In this document: piece after piece, positions 10,977 to 24,576 of the stretch
Layout: each line of letters opens with the position of its first letter
Position numbering within the stretch: the stretch's first letter is position 1
From: Tomocerus qinae
Taxonomy: Eukaryota; Arthropoda; Collembola; Entomobryomorpha; Tomoceridae
Direction of reading: 5' to 3'
DNA length: 64,000 nucleotides
NCBI GenBank assembly: GCA_020055645.1
Contig: CM034547.1
Location: 4,836,001-4,900,000, forward strand
Notes under the pieces: generated by a model
What the model was told of the DNA's origin: nothing
Database searches by the model: none
The model's input: only the letters and a program-made list of their open reading frames with translations
Translations under genes and position numbers: made by a program

Positions 10977-13320
10977 ACTACCATATTAAACTAAAAATAG
11001 ACGCTGTTTTACTGCCGCTACTTTTTTATATCCATTTGTATATGGTTTATTATCATTATTTTTGTCATCCGCCGTACCGAGCATTTAGCCTGAAGTGGTT
11101 GCAGACGCTCTGAAGCGTTTGTTATTGTTATTACACCTGAAATGGTTACAACGATGATTGCTGATCTATGATTGCAAAGGTATTTCAGTCTGAAACATTT
11201 CCAGTGTAATCGCTTTAAATCAGTTTCTCAAAGAAAATACACCATTTCTGCCTTTTGACTTTTATTCTAGGATATTATATCTGACATTTGAAAAATAATT
11301 ATTTTAGATAGATTGTAATTAAATATTCGGTATTAAGTGTTATTCACTCACTTGTGATTGCACTGTTTGTTATCGTACTCGGTAATCAGTAATCAAGTAA
11401 TCATAAAGGTAATAGTAAGTTTACAATAGTGCAAATAATTACAATTGTTATATAAGTCCAGTTTATCTATTCTTCCTTCCCATTCAGCAATTTTCATGTC
11501 TTCTTACGTGACAACGAATAATCTTTGATCTAATGACGTTATTTAGACATTTCTTTAGGATGAGTTCGTGTGTACTTGCCATTTATTGTTAGTCTATTGC
11601 TCGTATTAACGTCAATGGTTTAGCAAACGAGTAGTTGATGAAAGAGATATCTATACACAAAATCGTTTAAACTAAACATTGTTTTTACTTGTACCCTAAT
11701 GTTTGCAATAAAAAGTAGTTCAATTAATTATCTTAAACTAAGGAAAATTCTCCTATTTAGAATCTCGAGGACAAGGGTATGCATGTATGGATGGAGTATT
11801 ATTATAGCTTCATCGCCAGGCCAGTGAGCTGCATGTAGAAGATTGAAACAATTTCTTTCTACCAACTACAGCGTAAAAACGTCTTCATGTTTACTTATGA
11901 TATTTTTGTTGCTTAGCCCAAAGCTGCAGATGTAATTATCAGAGCTCGGACATTTATTTATTAAATGTATTTAAATATGTGCCTACTGAAACAGAAAAAT
12001 ATTTTTTTTAAATGTGCTTAAAATGCGAATGTTTACGGTAGAAATTTGAAATAAAATGAAACTAAAAATTTAGTTTTTGACCCAAAAGAGTATAAAATGT
12101 AAAATATGTTCTGCTCCAAAATGGTCGATGAATTCGAATGGATATAAATCATATAAATACGTCTTCCCAAGTCCCTATGAGTACTCAGAACAATTTTAAG
12201 TACATATCCGTGCTCTGGTAATTATCCAGGAAAAATTGTTTGCATTTTTATGTATAAGAAAGTGTCCTTTGACCAGTCCGCAGAGTTTTATTGCTTGAGT
12301 CAAAAGAACTTGTAGCAGCTTGGCTTGGCATGTAGAAGTATATGTATAAAGGTGTTCTGTATGTAGAAGCCTGACATTATTAAACAACCTCATAAAACAG
12401 CTTCGCTGCTTAATATGATTATATGCTTATATTCTTACACTTACTCGATATACATAGCACTTTTCCTTGCTTTTGTTTCCTTCCTTACATGTGTTGACCA
12501 CAATCGCAATAAAAGTGAAGGCCACAAGACATTCTATTAAATCTTTATAATTTGTTTCCTAATACACATTATATTATTATTGTTATATTATCTTATACTT
12601 TAATTTTGTCTGGTCCAATCTATTTTATACATAATCCAGCTTGTTTTTATTTTTATGCATATTTGAATCGATGGACATTATAAGGGACAAGAGTAATAAT
12701 TAAAATGAAGCCACATAAAAGAGGATTTGAAAATGAATTATAGATAAATTTGTAAAAATGGCCACAAAATAATTACTCTAAATACCAATTCATGTCAGAG
12801 AAGTTTCTCATGAGAAGCTGAAAAGGGCTTTTAGACAATTAAAACCTTTCCAGTACGTCTGTATGTGGCCGGTCAGTATCAGAAAAAGGTCTATAATATT
12901 TATCCATGATACCTGCACACCTTCCTACTATTTCTATTGTACAGGTAGGTGCCCTACGTACATATTGTGTACCTTTTCTTAGTGGCATTGCATATTGCAT
13001 TGTCGTCATCATTATCTACTAGCATTACACGAAACTCTTCGTTTCGCTTCACATGGTCCATTAATTATTTATGTGAACCACAATTTATTTTCATTTTTCT
13101 GGTGCTCACCTTGTGCTTTAAATGTAGAGCTTTAAATTATTGCAATTTCTTCGTCATAGTTCTAAATTAAAGTTGTGCGGTTCTAAGTTAGTTTTAATGT
13201 TCATTATCAATATACTAATAATATTTTTCCCTGTATCTTCTAAGGTTGTGTTGTGACATTTACATTAAACAGTCAATAATTTATTCGTTGAGACTTCTGC
13301 AAATAATTATTTAGATTAAT
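10977..13320. other. Non-coding stretch
   Basis: About 2.3 kb with no coding exon I can support. Short open frames at 12196-12393 (minus) and 12949-13170 (plus) have no recognisable content. Confidence 0.5.
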
Positions 13321-15871
13321 ATGCAAAAATTACCGGTAACTTTATTTACAGTTGGGTGTATTACACTGATTGTAGTTCTAATCATCGGATGGGTCGTCAT
13401 TCCTGAAACTGTTCACAGTAGCATTGAGAATGTAATTTCATTTCTGGTTTTCATTGATCGTGCAATAATAAATAGTTATTTACTCCTATATCAATAATGT
13501 TAACAATATTTCAATTTACTGGGATAAATAAATAAATTATGCATGAAATACAGTTAATATTAAGGTCTAACATTATTTTTATATTCAAATATAAAATGTG
13601 TAAATTAATCATTTAATGCATGAAAAAAATTAAATAAATACCAATATTAGATTAATTTAGTTTAAACATTATTTAATATTTAAAATTATCTATGTATGTA
13701 ATAATGTAAATATCAAATTAATACAATATTTAATTCTAATATTTTTTTTTGTTTTTGTAAACAAATAAATTAATTTTAAGTTTCTCGATTAGAAAACAAT
13801 TAGTAATTTGTAAATAGCATTTTAATTGAACATTCCCTGATGTTGATTAATTATTTGATCGTTAACAGGAAATGTCTCTTACAAATGGGAGTATGCTTTG
13901 GGAGGAATGGAGAAACCCAGATCATGAGACTTATTTGAAGGTTTATATATTTAATGTCACAAATCCTAAGGAGATAGAGTCTGGAGGAGAACCAATTGTC
14001 GAAGAACTCGGGCCATATGTTTACAAGTACTATGAAAATAATTAATGCAAAGATACCTAAATGTACTAATTAATATAGAGCCTAAAATAAACTAAATTTC
14101 GTTTAGGGAAATAAAAAGCAGAAGATTTTTGGAAGAAAATAGCGAAAATGATACATTAAGATACATTGAGTCGACCACATTTCTTTTCGATGAAGAACTT
14201 TCAAATGGAACTGAGGACGATGCCATCACTATTATTAATGCCGTGTTCGTGGTGAGCACTTTTCGATTATAACCGTTTACTACCTACTGACAATAATTCA
14301 TAAAAGTTTATAATATTTCTTTCAAATTCTTCATTTCTAATTATTGTGAATGAACATTTTGTAAATTCTATATTTATGACAAAGGGAGTGGCCCAACATC
14401 TTTCGGCCTTAGCAGCAACTTACAGATGGTTAGCGTCCGTTTACCTGGCCAAATTTCAGTCTCAAGTATTTGTCCAAAGATCTGTTAAAGAATTCCTGTT
14501 TACAGGAACACATGAACCAATGATTGCTGAAATTGAAAGATTGATGAATCGGATTCTATTTCCTAATAGTACGTTCGGAATTTTTTATGGGGTCAGTAAA
14601 ATTAACTAATTTTAATTGAAATTTAGAATTAAAATGATAATTTAGAATTATAATAAACACTGCGGTCAAAAGGTAAGCATTTAGAGATAACATAAAATCA
14701 GATATATATTTTTATTATTTATTTTCGTTTAATTGATTTTAACGTCCAATGTAGAAAAATGGAACAGATTTGGAAGAATTTGAAATTCGCTCGGGGATCG
14801 AAGATAGTTCCCGACTGGGAGAAATAACATCATGGAACGGTAAATCGGAATTGGACTTCTGGACTGACGCTGGATGTAACAAGATCAATGGAACTGATGG
14901 AAGTTTATTTTCTCCGTTTGTGACCAAAGAACAGACGATCCACATTTTCCGACCCGAACTCTGTCGCTCTATTTATTTTAAATATGAGAATGACGTGGAT
15001 GTGAAGGGAATCCCAAGCTATCGGTTTACAGTCCCTCCGACTGTTTTCCAAGGTGGAAGCGACAATTCCGACAATCGCTGTTTCTGTAATGAAAAAGAAT
15101 TGAGTAAATGTCCTAAGAACGGAGTTTACCAAATGTCTACCTGCCAAAATAGTAAGGAAACCAATTTAATTATGAATCTATTATATTAATCTTGAAATTA
15201 TATTATTTATTTTGCTAATTTATTGTTTAAAAATGTAGCCGCTCCAGCTTTGATGTCACTTCCACATTTTCTAGATGGAGATCCACAATATATAGAAAAA
15301 TTTAGATTTAATCCACAGAAAGAGCTCCATCAATCCCTAATTGACTTAGAACCGGTGAGTTTTTTATTTCAATTAACGCTTTGTTCCAGATAGCTCTACA
15401 AATTAGGGCATTTTCTTTCTGTCCGTTTTAAGACGTAGAGAAGGTTTTTAGTTTTCTTGAACATTTGGAATTTGGTTTGTAGGAGACTGGAATGCCTCTG
15501 AGATTCCACAGGAGATTTCAAATAAATGTTGACGTCAGAAGACTGCCAAAGAATTATAAGTTTCAACGCATTCAAGATATGGTTTTCCCGCTGCTTTGGA
15601 TGGACGAGGTAATAAATTACTGCTAATCAATGTCAATGATTTTCATTAGGTATGAATTGAATTAGTACAAAATTAATTGCCTCTCTGTTTTTGTTTACAG
15701 AGCTACGTCATAAGCGATGATGGCGCAACCAGTATGAAATTTAGTTTCGTAACTTCCTTAGGCATCATTAATATAATTAAATGGTGTGTATTTGTAGCAA
15801 GTTTTTTACTGATATTGACGTCTGTTACTATCTTTTGGATCCGAATAAGAAGAAAACCTGTTTTTGTGTAG
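13321..15871 (+). CDS. CD36 / scavenger receptor class B family protein
   Basis: Eight exons: 13321-13431, 13869-14026, 14107-14251, 14385-14591, 14755-15151, 15239-15354, 15483-15608, 15701-15871. The joined frame is 1,431 nt, 476 residues, a normal CD36-family length. All junctions are GT-AG with matching phases. The topology is classical: an N-terminal membrane segment (residues about 7-28, ending in WVVIPETVHS), a large extracellular loop, a second membrane segment (about 441-468) and a short basic tail. Family landmarks include YLKVYIFNVTNP, ELGPYVYK, NGTEDD, the Cys-rich CFC...C block and SLPHFLDGDP. CD36 proteins bind or transfer lipids, lipoproteins or pheromones at the plasma membrane; this could be a scavenger receptor or a sensory-neuron membrane protein, which I cannot separate by eye. 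Confidence 0.95.
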
Positions 15872-15930
15872 TAAAAGAACATCTGATTTTTAGCTCGCCT
15901 GAGTAAGCGAGCTTATAGAACCGCACAGTC

Positions 15931-15980
15931 TGTCCGTCCGTCCGTCCGTCCGTCCGTCCGTCCGTCGGTCCGTCCGTCCG
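15931..15980. repeat. (TCCG)n microsatellite
   Basis: About twelve TCCG units with one TCGG interruption, just inside the left end of the terminal-repeat element. Confidence 0.9.
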
Positions 15981-16312
15981 TACCCACGATAACTTTCGAA
16001 AGCAATGACGGATATAGACCAAACTTGGCAAAAACAATGCCTATGGACCACTGACGATCCCTATTGATTTTGGGGTAAATCGGTCCATAGGTTGCTGAGA
16101 TACCGCGCGCTCACTTTGTCTTCATTTTGATAGTTAAAGTGAAAAATGGGCATTGAAAATTGTAATACCGTTTCCTATAGATTGTTAGCGGGATAGTATA
16201 AACTATATCATGCCGCTTCTACTAAAACTGAAATTAAATAGTAAAATAACAAAACCGGAAAATTACCTTTAAAAGCAAAATAACGAATCTGTTTCAAGTT
16301 TGTCTTGATTTT

Positions 16313-16868
16313 AACAGTCAATATTAATATATTTTCATTATGTATTGACTTTGATAGTCAATATTAATATATTTTCATTATGTATTGACTTTGATAGTCA
16401 ATATTAATATATTTTCTTATGCATTGATCTTGATAGTCGTTATTAATATATTTGATTTGTATTGATTTTGATAGTCAATATTAATCAATTTTGACTTTCT
16501 GTTGATTTTCATAGTCAACATTTATCAATTTTGATTTTCTATTGATTTTCATTGTCAACATTAATCAATTTTGATTTTCTGTTGATTTTCATATTTAAAA
16601 TTAATCAATTTTGATTTTCTGTTAATTTTCATATTCAAAATTAATCAATTTTGATTTTCTGTTAATTTTCATATTCAAAATTAATCAATTTTGATTTTCT
16701 GTTGATTTTTATAGTCAACATTAATGAACTTTGATTTTCTGTTGATTTTCATAGTCAACTTTAATCAATTTTGATTTTCTGTTAATTTTCATAGTCAACA
16801 TTAATCAATTTTGATTTTCTGTTGATTTTCATAGTCAACATTAATCAATTTTGATTTTTTGTTGATTT
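16313..16868. repeat. 40-bp tandem repeat, about 14 copies
   Basis: The period is exactly 40 bases, visible as matching text every 40 positions. Two subfamilies lie end to end: copies with TAGTCAATATTAATATATTT (16313 to about 16450) and copies with TTAATCAATTTTGATTTTCT (about 16480-16868). Copies differ by a few substitutions. Confidence 0.9.
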
Positions 16869-17051
16869 TTCAAATAATATAGCTTCGTTTCCCTATAATA
16901 TCAATGTCTGAATTTTTAATATGTCATAGCTACATATATAAAGACCCAATTCTGAAAGTTTGATCAAAATCCGTACGCTCGGTTTTGTGCTACGTGCGAG
17001 TACTTTTTGTCTAGCAAAATATGTACACGTTAACCTTTAATCAGGCGAGCT

Positions 17052-17745
17052 TCTGTTACGGCTTGCTGTAGGTTTTTTATCATACATTCAAGGCATTCAA
17101 GCTACAAATTCCTTCTGTATATATTAAGTTACTACATTCCAATTTTTGGGATAGTAAATTGAGACTCATCCTTGCTCATTACAATCAGTTTCTATCTATT
17201 GAACTGTAAACGTAGATTCAAAAATGAAAAAATTATATCTTGAATTGAGTTTCTGCTAAGTGGAAACAAGCTCCGAGAGGCTGCCGGTTATAAATGTAAT
17301 TCAAAGTAAAATCCAGTCAAAATAATTGATATCATTAACCTCGCTCATTTCTATTTTTATTTATGTCAGTATATTTCAATACCATAAAAACAATGCATAA
17401 TCAATGAGACGGAAATAATTGAAAGAATGTCGGGAATAATAGACAACTTATAATAGTAACTATCATTCATAGGTGCAAAAATAGGACAATAAATTATTCT
17501 TAAGTTAATTAAATCATTGGATCAATTAATGCATTACGACTTACAATTTTATTCTACACAATTTAGTTGCGCTGATTTTAGGCTATTCTTTGATTTATTT
17601 ATTTTGAAAACAAATTTTTTCTTGCATTACTTTAAGTTGATGAATAAATAACTGAAGAATGAATATAAACTTAAACTTTAAGTTTAAATAATTTGAAGTA
17701 ATAATAATTGCTAGGAGTTATGAATTGTGGGAAGGAAAGGTTCGT
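17052..17745. other. Non-coding stretch
   Basis: AT-rich spacer between the terminal-repeat element and the 3' end of the receptor gene; nothing else recognised. Confidence 0.5.
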
Positions 17746-19329
17746 TTATGGAAATGTGACAAGGAGTGTAATTAGATAATTGATGATTGAGTTGTAGACA
17801 TAAAATATATCGATGTACTTAACAGCCCTAACAGGGCCGTACCGAATTCCAAATATACGGATACTCTGAAATCTTTTTCGATTGACTTTGTCGGGCGATG
17901 GAATGGCCTTGATTTCTTCGAATGTCGTTTTGGACGCAAACCAGCAGGAGGCGAGGCTGAGGAGCAAAACGGTGACATAGACGGTGCACCAAAGAGCACA
18001 TATGATGTACAGGGTCTGGCTGAAGAGGGAGGAGTCTTTGTAGAATCGGATCGCTGCAAAGCCACTAATTACGATGGAGAAGGTGAATGCCAGAACGTAG
18101 GACGGCACCAGCTGAGACAAACAACTGCAGTTGAAAAGCGTGTTCAAAACCTGTAATTGGGTGTACGCTTTCATTTTCTCGTAGATAATTCCTCCATCAC
18201 ACTCTCTGAAATATTAAACACCGTTTAGACCAATGGTTAACTTTAATTGATGCTCTTTGGCTTTTATCTAATTGACATTTCATGAAATTGACCCTCCCTT
18301 CAATTCAATATTACTTGGTTTTAAATTTTCTAATAAAACCAATAAATGTATATTTTCAATTGTAAGACTATAAAATGTGGATGGGTATAGATAAGATATT
18401 TATAGAATTCAATGAATAATTTAAAATTGTAGATAATTAAATTGCACCGAATTCGACGTAGCCAAAAGGAATTCCTCATCAGATAAATAAGATTAATGTT
18501 GAGAAGGATGCCAAATGAATAGGTGCTAAAAGTTTTGCAGCAGACTCCAAGGTATCGGTAAGCAAAGGTTTTGGAGAAACTATTATCCGTCCCATTGTTT
18601 TTAGCAGATAAAAGAGCTGCCATCAGCCAGAACCAAATACCAGCAGAAATCGTGCAAAGGGGGACGCACCATTTTGAGATAATTGTTTGCATCCTCTGCG
18701 TCTTGTTATGGGCTGTCAAAGTCTCAAACAGCGCTTTTTTATTTCCTATAATCAAAACATTAAAATATATAATTTATTTCTCTCATCGTGTACTTATGAA
18801 ATAAATACAAAATAAATAAATTCGAAAATAATGAATATTTTCCACCCCCGAATATAGATTTGTATAAAATAGGAATTTTAGAGCCCTGACCTTTAAACAG
18901 GAATGTGAATTGATTATCCAGATTCAACTTATTGAGTAAATACACAAGTTGATGCCTTTTAAACAGAAGATTAAGGGAAGTTGTGCTGAGGACAAAATCG
19001 CAAACCATTCTGAGAATGCAGCACATGAGTTGAGTTTTGTCCGTGGAGTTCACGTCCGACGCCAGATGAATCGAATCGTGGACCTCATAGCAAAAGCAAA
19101 AATAATGCACACAGACTCGTAAAATGATGGCAAATCGTTGTAACTTTGACTTGGACACTCTAAACAAGTTGGTAGACTTGTCCCAGCTTAAGGGCGTCCC
19201 TCCAAAGTCCACAATTTTGATATACGTCCCTAGCCAGTAAAGAGCATCTTTATCTATCTGTCTCTTACCATTCTCTTTAAATGCTTTTACTGCCTGAAAT
19301 TTAGCAGTTTTTGTTTTCCGGATCAACAT
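17746..19329 (-). CDS. Gustatory/odorant-type seven-transmembrane receptor
   Basis: Three exons on the minus strand: 19329-18891, 18745-18448 and 18205-17746. Phases 1 and 2 match at the junctions (the AAA-G/GA join, and ATT-CG/A then GAG) and the frame closes at 398 residues, typical of insect-type gustatory receptors. The protein is hydrophobic with about seven membrane segments, a long cytoplasmic N-terminus, and a C-terminal exon ending with a tyrosine-containing last helix (YNSIINYLITLLVTFP), in the place of the family's TYhhhhhQF motif. SWDK at about residues 48-51 resembles the first loop of large arthropod GR expansions. Such receptors form ligand-gated cation channels in chemosensory neurons; the ligand is unknown. 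The start at 19329 gives a complete N-terminus, but an upstream exon cannot be excluded. Confidence 0.8.
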
Positions 19330-21170
19330 AGATGATTTCGGAATTATTTTTTGTGTCTAAAAAATAATACCCTACTTTTACTAAATAAAAAATTGTCTGT
19401 TTAGATTGTTCCAACTGTTTACAATTTATATTTTAATTTAAATAATTGAATAATTTTGAAGAAAATGAACTTGCAGGAGAATAAAAAATATTTCTTCCTG
19501 CGCTGTAGCAAAAAAGGATTTATTGTTTTATACAATCGCTAGCTACTGATTTTTGTTTCAGGGAAGTAGTGCTCAGAAGCTTTTTAAAAGTTTCTTCCAC
19601 TAGCGATTTCATGGTTTGGTAAGTAAACTAGGATGGACGTACATTAGATAATTACAGTCTATGCCTCATTCAAAATTAAAGCTCTGGAATTAAAAAAGTG
19701 CACTTTCCTTCCAAATATAAACATTCCAAGTAAAGAGTCAAAAGGGCAGTTAGAATCCGCTGAAAGGATATAATTATATCACACGACGTCTCCACGACTT
19801 CACAGCCTGTCCTATTTTTTAATTACCCAACAGAAATTATAATTTTAGCTATGCTGGCAACTGGCAAGACGCTTCTGATCCAATTCCTATAATTATTCTA
19901 TTTTAGTGCTACATGCAAACATTTCTTAATTGCAGTATAGTCAAGTCAAGGCCTGCCTGAGTACATTTATAAATGGAATTATTAGAATGATAGGCAATCT
20001 GCTATTCTTATTCTGTGGTTACGAAATGTAAACTGTTGTCTGCGTCTACTGTAAATGATACAGGTGACGTAAATGGTAGGCCTAAATATGGAATTTTATT
20101 TAACAGTTAATTATTTTAAAATTGCAAAAAATAGTTAAGAATAAGAATATGGAGCTCTCTTTTCATATAATCATTGCTAGATTGCTACTACTTCCCTAGT
20201 ATGAGTATGCAACAATTTAGCAACAGAATATAATAAAATACTCAATTTTTTCAATTTTGGTATTGGTAAAAAAAGATAATGGGATTTGTGAATGCGATGA
20301 GTAGTTATAATTTGGTGTAACTGTAATTACTTGGAAATCTTTTAGATTAAAATAGGCCATTTAAAAGATGTTAGGTTGTATATAACTTTTAAAGGTATTC
20401 TATATAAGTTGTAAACAATGCATGCACCTGTTGCACAATAAATGATAAAAGGAACAAGTGCAAAAAATTATTTAGCAGCTTAGTGACGTCCGTCTCCAAT
20501 AAATTGGCAATTATCTTGCCTACCTAATTATTGCGTTGCATGATTATAATTAAAAATTGGTAGTGTTTATCTCATTTGGAGCAGACCGAGATAGAAGAAT
20601 AAAAAAAAGTTGCCCAAAAGCGATGATTAAACGGTGTAAAATTAGTTTCGTGTCGTTGTTGAGTGAGTAAAGTAGGTTTGGATCTGATCTAATTAAATGC
20701 GTAGGTATAGGAAGAAGGAGCACAGGTGAGTCAATTGAGATTATTCATGTCACTGACCAGCCGTGGCTGTGGACTCGTCACAAAAGATCTGTCATGCTGC
20801 ATCCCATATTATTATTATTATTCCCAAAGCAATAATAAGATATCTAAGCTAGTAGGTTATGCTTCGAACAAAAATGAAAAAAGGTTGAAATGGGCAACAA
20901 AAGATCTTTTCAAAGCCGCAACCAAGAAAAATCATTTCATTGCGTAGTCAATTGTGCCTTTGAGAGTGAGGGCAGATAAAACTCCCTGCTGCTTTTGCTC
21001 TTAATTTCCCCTATTCTCATCTTACTCATTCCTAACAATCCTTCTTATTTGCATTCTACTTCTCACTGCTTCCGCACAAAAATAATTCGGAACGGAACCC
21101 ACGGAATGTTAGTATTTCGCAGGCACAAGCAAACATAGCATTCATTTCTTATTTCAAGGAATTTTCCTTA
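19330..21170. other. Non-coding stretch
   Basis: No supported exon. A 73-codon frame at 20726-20947 has no recognisable features. Confidence 0.45.
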
Positions 21171-21177
21171 AAAATTA

Positions 21178-21446
21178 CATATTTGAAATAAATGAAATTA
21201 ATGAAATTAATGACATTTTTGAAATGAATGAAATTAATGACATTTTTGAAATTAAAGAAATTAATGACATTTTTGAAATAAATGAAATAAATGACATTTT
21301 TGAAATAAATGACATTTTTGAAATAAATGACATTTTTGAAATAAATGAAATAAATGACATTTTTGAAATAAATGAAATAAATGACATTTTTGAAATAAAT
21401 GAAATAAATGACATTTTTGAAATAAATGAAATTTTTTGAAATAAAT
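21178..21446. repeat. 18/27-bp tandem repeat
   Basis: Alternating units built from GAAATAAAT and GACATTTTT. The basic unit is 18 bp (TTTTTGAAATAAATGACA), and a 27-bp version carries an extra GAAATAAAT. Because unit length is a multiple of three, several frames on both strands stay open; they are not genes. Confidence 0.9.
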
Positions 21447-21569
21447 ACCATGTGCCCTATTTATTTCATTTATTTCAAATATTTCATTTTTCAAGGAACG
21501 TGGGGGCAAAATATTTAGCGAAACATTTCAAAAATTTCGCCTATTAATTTCCGAGAATTATTTCAAGTG

Positions 21570-24500
21570 TCATATCTGGGCACAAGAAACATGGCAAATA
21601 TTATTTCTGAATGGGAGGCTTTTACCGTATTTCCTAGCGGAAGAATATTGAAAACTCGTAATGAATTTAATTACTACTTGTGTACGCGTAAGCGAGTAGC
21701 TCTTGAATTTGTCTCGACTCGTCACTCTGTCTTTTTATCTAGTCAGTATGTGCTTACACTCTTTTCCACGCACGTCTACAGTAGCTAATAATCATTTATG
21801 CCAAAAATTGTAGACTCATCTTCTTATTGTTATCGTCCACTGTTCAAAGATGTAATAGACTTAGCCGTGGGAATCCCTCCAGATGTTACTCACTTTTATG
21901 TTCATTTCCTATTTACTATATTTAATATGCAAATATCTCTCAACACATGCAACACACGCTTAAATCATACTTATCACATTAACCACCCTCTGCCTCATGT
22001 TATCCTTCTTGTTACAACACCCAAGGAGTCACATCTACATAACGACCACACACTCATCTTTGCTAAATCATAAAGAATAGTTCGTCGAAATAATATATCG
22101 TTTGTTTTTACAGGGTTGCAAATATAGCCACATCAAATTAAATGTAATTAATAACTGTTATATAGTTAAAACAATTAATTCAATTAAAAAAATACTAATT
22201 AGACCTCGCATTTATTGGAGGAAATATTATATATGAAATACTATACTACAATTTTAATAGTTTTTATAGATTCAGGCTGTTAAATACAATTGTACATTTA
22301 ACATTACTAAAACTCCTATTAAAATTAAATTAAAACAAATATTTAAGTCAAATTGCAACACCTATTTAAATTATATTCATAAATCTATAAAGAACTATTA
22401 AAATTAAAATAAAACACCATTAAAATTAAATTAAAATATTAAAACATCTATAAAAATTTAATTAAAGAATTAAAACATATATTGAAATTAACTTAAAGCA
22501 TTAAAACATCTATTAAAATTTAATTAAAGCTCAATTTAAATTAAAACACCTGTTAAAATTAAATTAAAGCACAAATTAAATTTTTAAAACCTGTAAAAAT
22601 TAAAAGCACAAATTAAATTAAAACACCTGTTAAAATTAAATTAAAGCACAAATTAAATTTAAAAAACCTGTAAAAATTAAATTAAAGCACAAATTAAATA
22701 CCTATTAAAACATATACTATAAGCAACTGTTAATTAAATTAGAACATAAATAATTAATTATCTAGATATCATCTATTAAAATATAAACACATAAAAATAT
22801 GCATGAGAATGTGGAGAAAGGATTAATGATGATGTGGATAATTGGATTTATCAGAGCCGAGTATTTTTTCTTTGATCTGAATTTTCTAAACCCTTGAATA
22901 TCAGTGATAATAATATTGTATGGGAATGCGATCAATGAAAACAGTTATATTATTGGTATAGCAGTGGAATGAGATATTTTAGTACGCATTTGTTGACTTT
23001 GACTTTGACAAAGATGAACTCTTTTAGCAATTACTCAGAATGACACGACGTGTAGATATTGATCATTATGTGTGTACATTGTTAAATGGAATCCAACGGA
23101 GTAGTGATTACTTCAAAAATATACTTTCGTATGTAGAACGGGTCTGACTATATTTATTCCTCCGACTGTGCTGTGTACTTATCCCACATCCCACAGACTG
23201 AAAATAATAATAATAAAGCCACATCAAACATTTAATAGATACATTTGATTGACAGCTTTCTTGTAAAAACAGCCTCTTATTGACTATAATATTATAATGA
23301 GTGGCTATTTACACATTGAGATGTTGCAAGAAATTTTGTAGAGTACATAATTTGTTATTTGTACTTGATGGAAATTATTTTATGAGCCATATTGAAATTA
23401 AATTTTGTAAATTTTCATGTAAAATTGTAACAAATATTGCCATATTGTTACGGCTCACTGCCCGAAATGAATATTGAATAAAACCAATATACCCAGAAAT
23501 AGCGAAAAAACGCAAAAATGTTTTTCTAGGTGTCCGCCTCCCGAACTGCGGCCCTCACTCACTCACAATTCATATTACCATAAACTACTGTGTATATCTA
23601 GGCTATCTGGAAATTCATCCATCATTAGAAATTAGAAATCATGCAATGAAAATACAAAATTTTGTCAAAAGTAGTCCCAATAAACCTTGTCGTTGTTTTT
23701 CCTAACTTTGAATTAAATGTATATTTATAAGGTATAGGATTTTCACAAAGAAGGTAGATTTTTAAGAACAGCAGTTTCCCTGGACTGACATTTCATTCAG
23801 AAAACTGCATTTCTAGCAACATATTCAGGAATAACTCTAAATATATGTTCATGATGCAGAAAGGTAGGTAGGTAGGTATTGAATGGTGCATGGCCATCTG
23901 TTGCTATCATCATTTGATTTGACTTCCTGCTTAATCGAAAAATTTGGCGTGTCTCCCCAGAATAAGGAATAGGTAACACTTGTAGTCAGCATGTAGACAT
24001 TGTGCACGAAGTAGTAACATAAATAATAGATTAAAAGTAAAAAACATTTTGTAATGGAATCTAAGTATCTGTAACTAAATACATAATAATAATATATATA
24101 GATATACCTAGAGACAGATAGCTACAGATCTTAGAAGAGTCGTCATTATCGTTTTCTTTCATTCATTGCAAAGGCCGCGCTCTTGATGTCTCTGTGATAA
24201 AAAGAAAGAACGGTTGACTATTCTTATTCCGGTATCCTAAGAATTGCATTCAATTTCAGACACTTTTCATCTGCCATCAGCTCCCCAATTTCAGCTGAGC
24301 CAAATGTGTTCATTACATTTGAGACTTTCCCAACTCACTTCAGAAGTATTACATTAGCATTATTATGTACTCCCATTGCCTTATGTTATATAGTCTTATT
24401 GGCATTGTCCAATTCAAAACTGGCCTTTGGGGGAACATTCAACAGTTTTGAGTCAAAGAATGACAAAGATAGAAATGAAGGAGAAACGACGAAGCAGAAA

Positions 24501-24576
24501 ATCATTTAGTATTAAGAGTGCAGGACCGGCCGATCATCCTCCTCTCATCTCTCCACTTACATCTCACTCGATAAAC
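21570..24576. other. Gene-poor stretch with AT-rich repeats
   Basis: Irregular repeats of AAATTAAATTAAA, ACACCTGTTAAAATT and AAGCACAAATTAAAT fill about 22310-22700. Frames at 21567-22073 look like chance. At 23452-23494 lies a short sequence repeated at 46569-46605. The last few hundred bases before 24577 are presumably promoter and 5' UTR of the next gene. Confidence 0.5.

Larger units (their letters stand above)
15892..17051. mobile_element. Terminal-repeat element with internal satellite
   Basis: AGCTCGCCTGA at 15892-15902 is mirrored by TCAGGCGAGCT at 17041-17051. The left end also folds on itself (GCTCGC...GCGAGC). Inside are a TCCG microsatellite, a conserved-looking non-coding segment (about 15980-16130) and a 40-bp satellite. 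There is no coding capacity and no clear target duplication, so this is a non-autonomous element of unknown class. Confidence 0.5.

Noticed and set aside
18571..18804. Plus-strand frame across the receptor gene
   Set aside because: Antisense shadow of receptor exon 2 and its intron.
21567..22073. Two consecutive plus-strand frames of 73 and 91 codons
   Set aside because: No splice context, signal peptide or recognisable motif; the region is repeat-rich.
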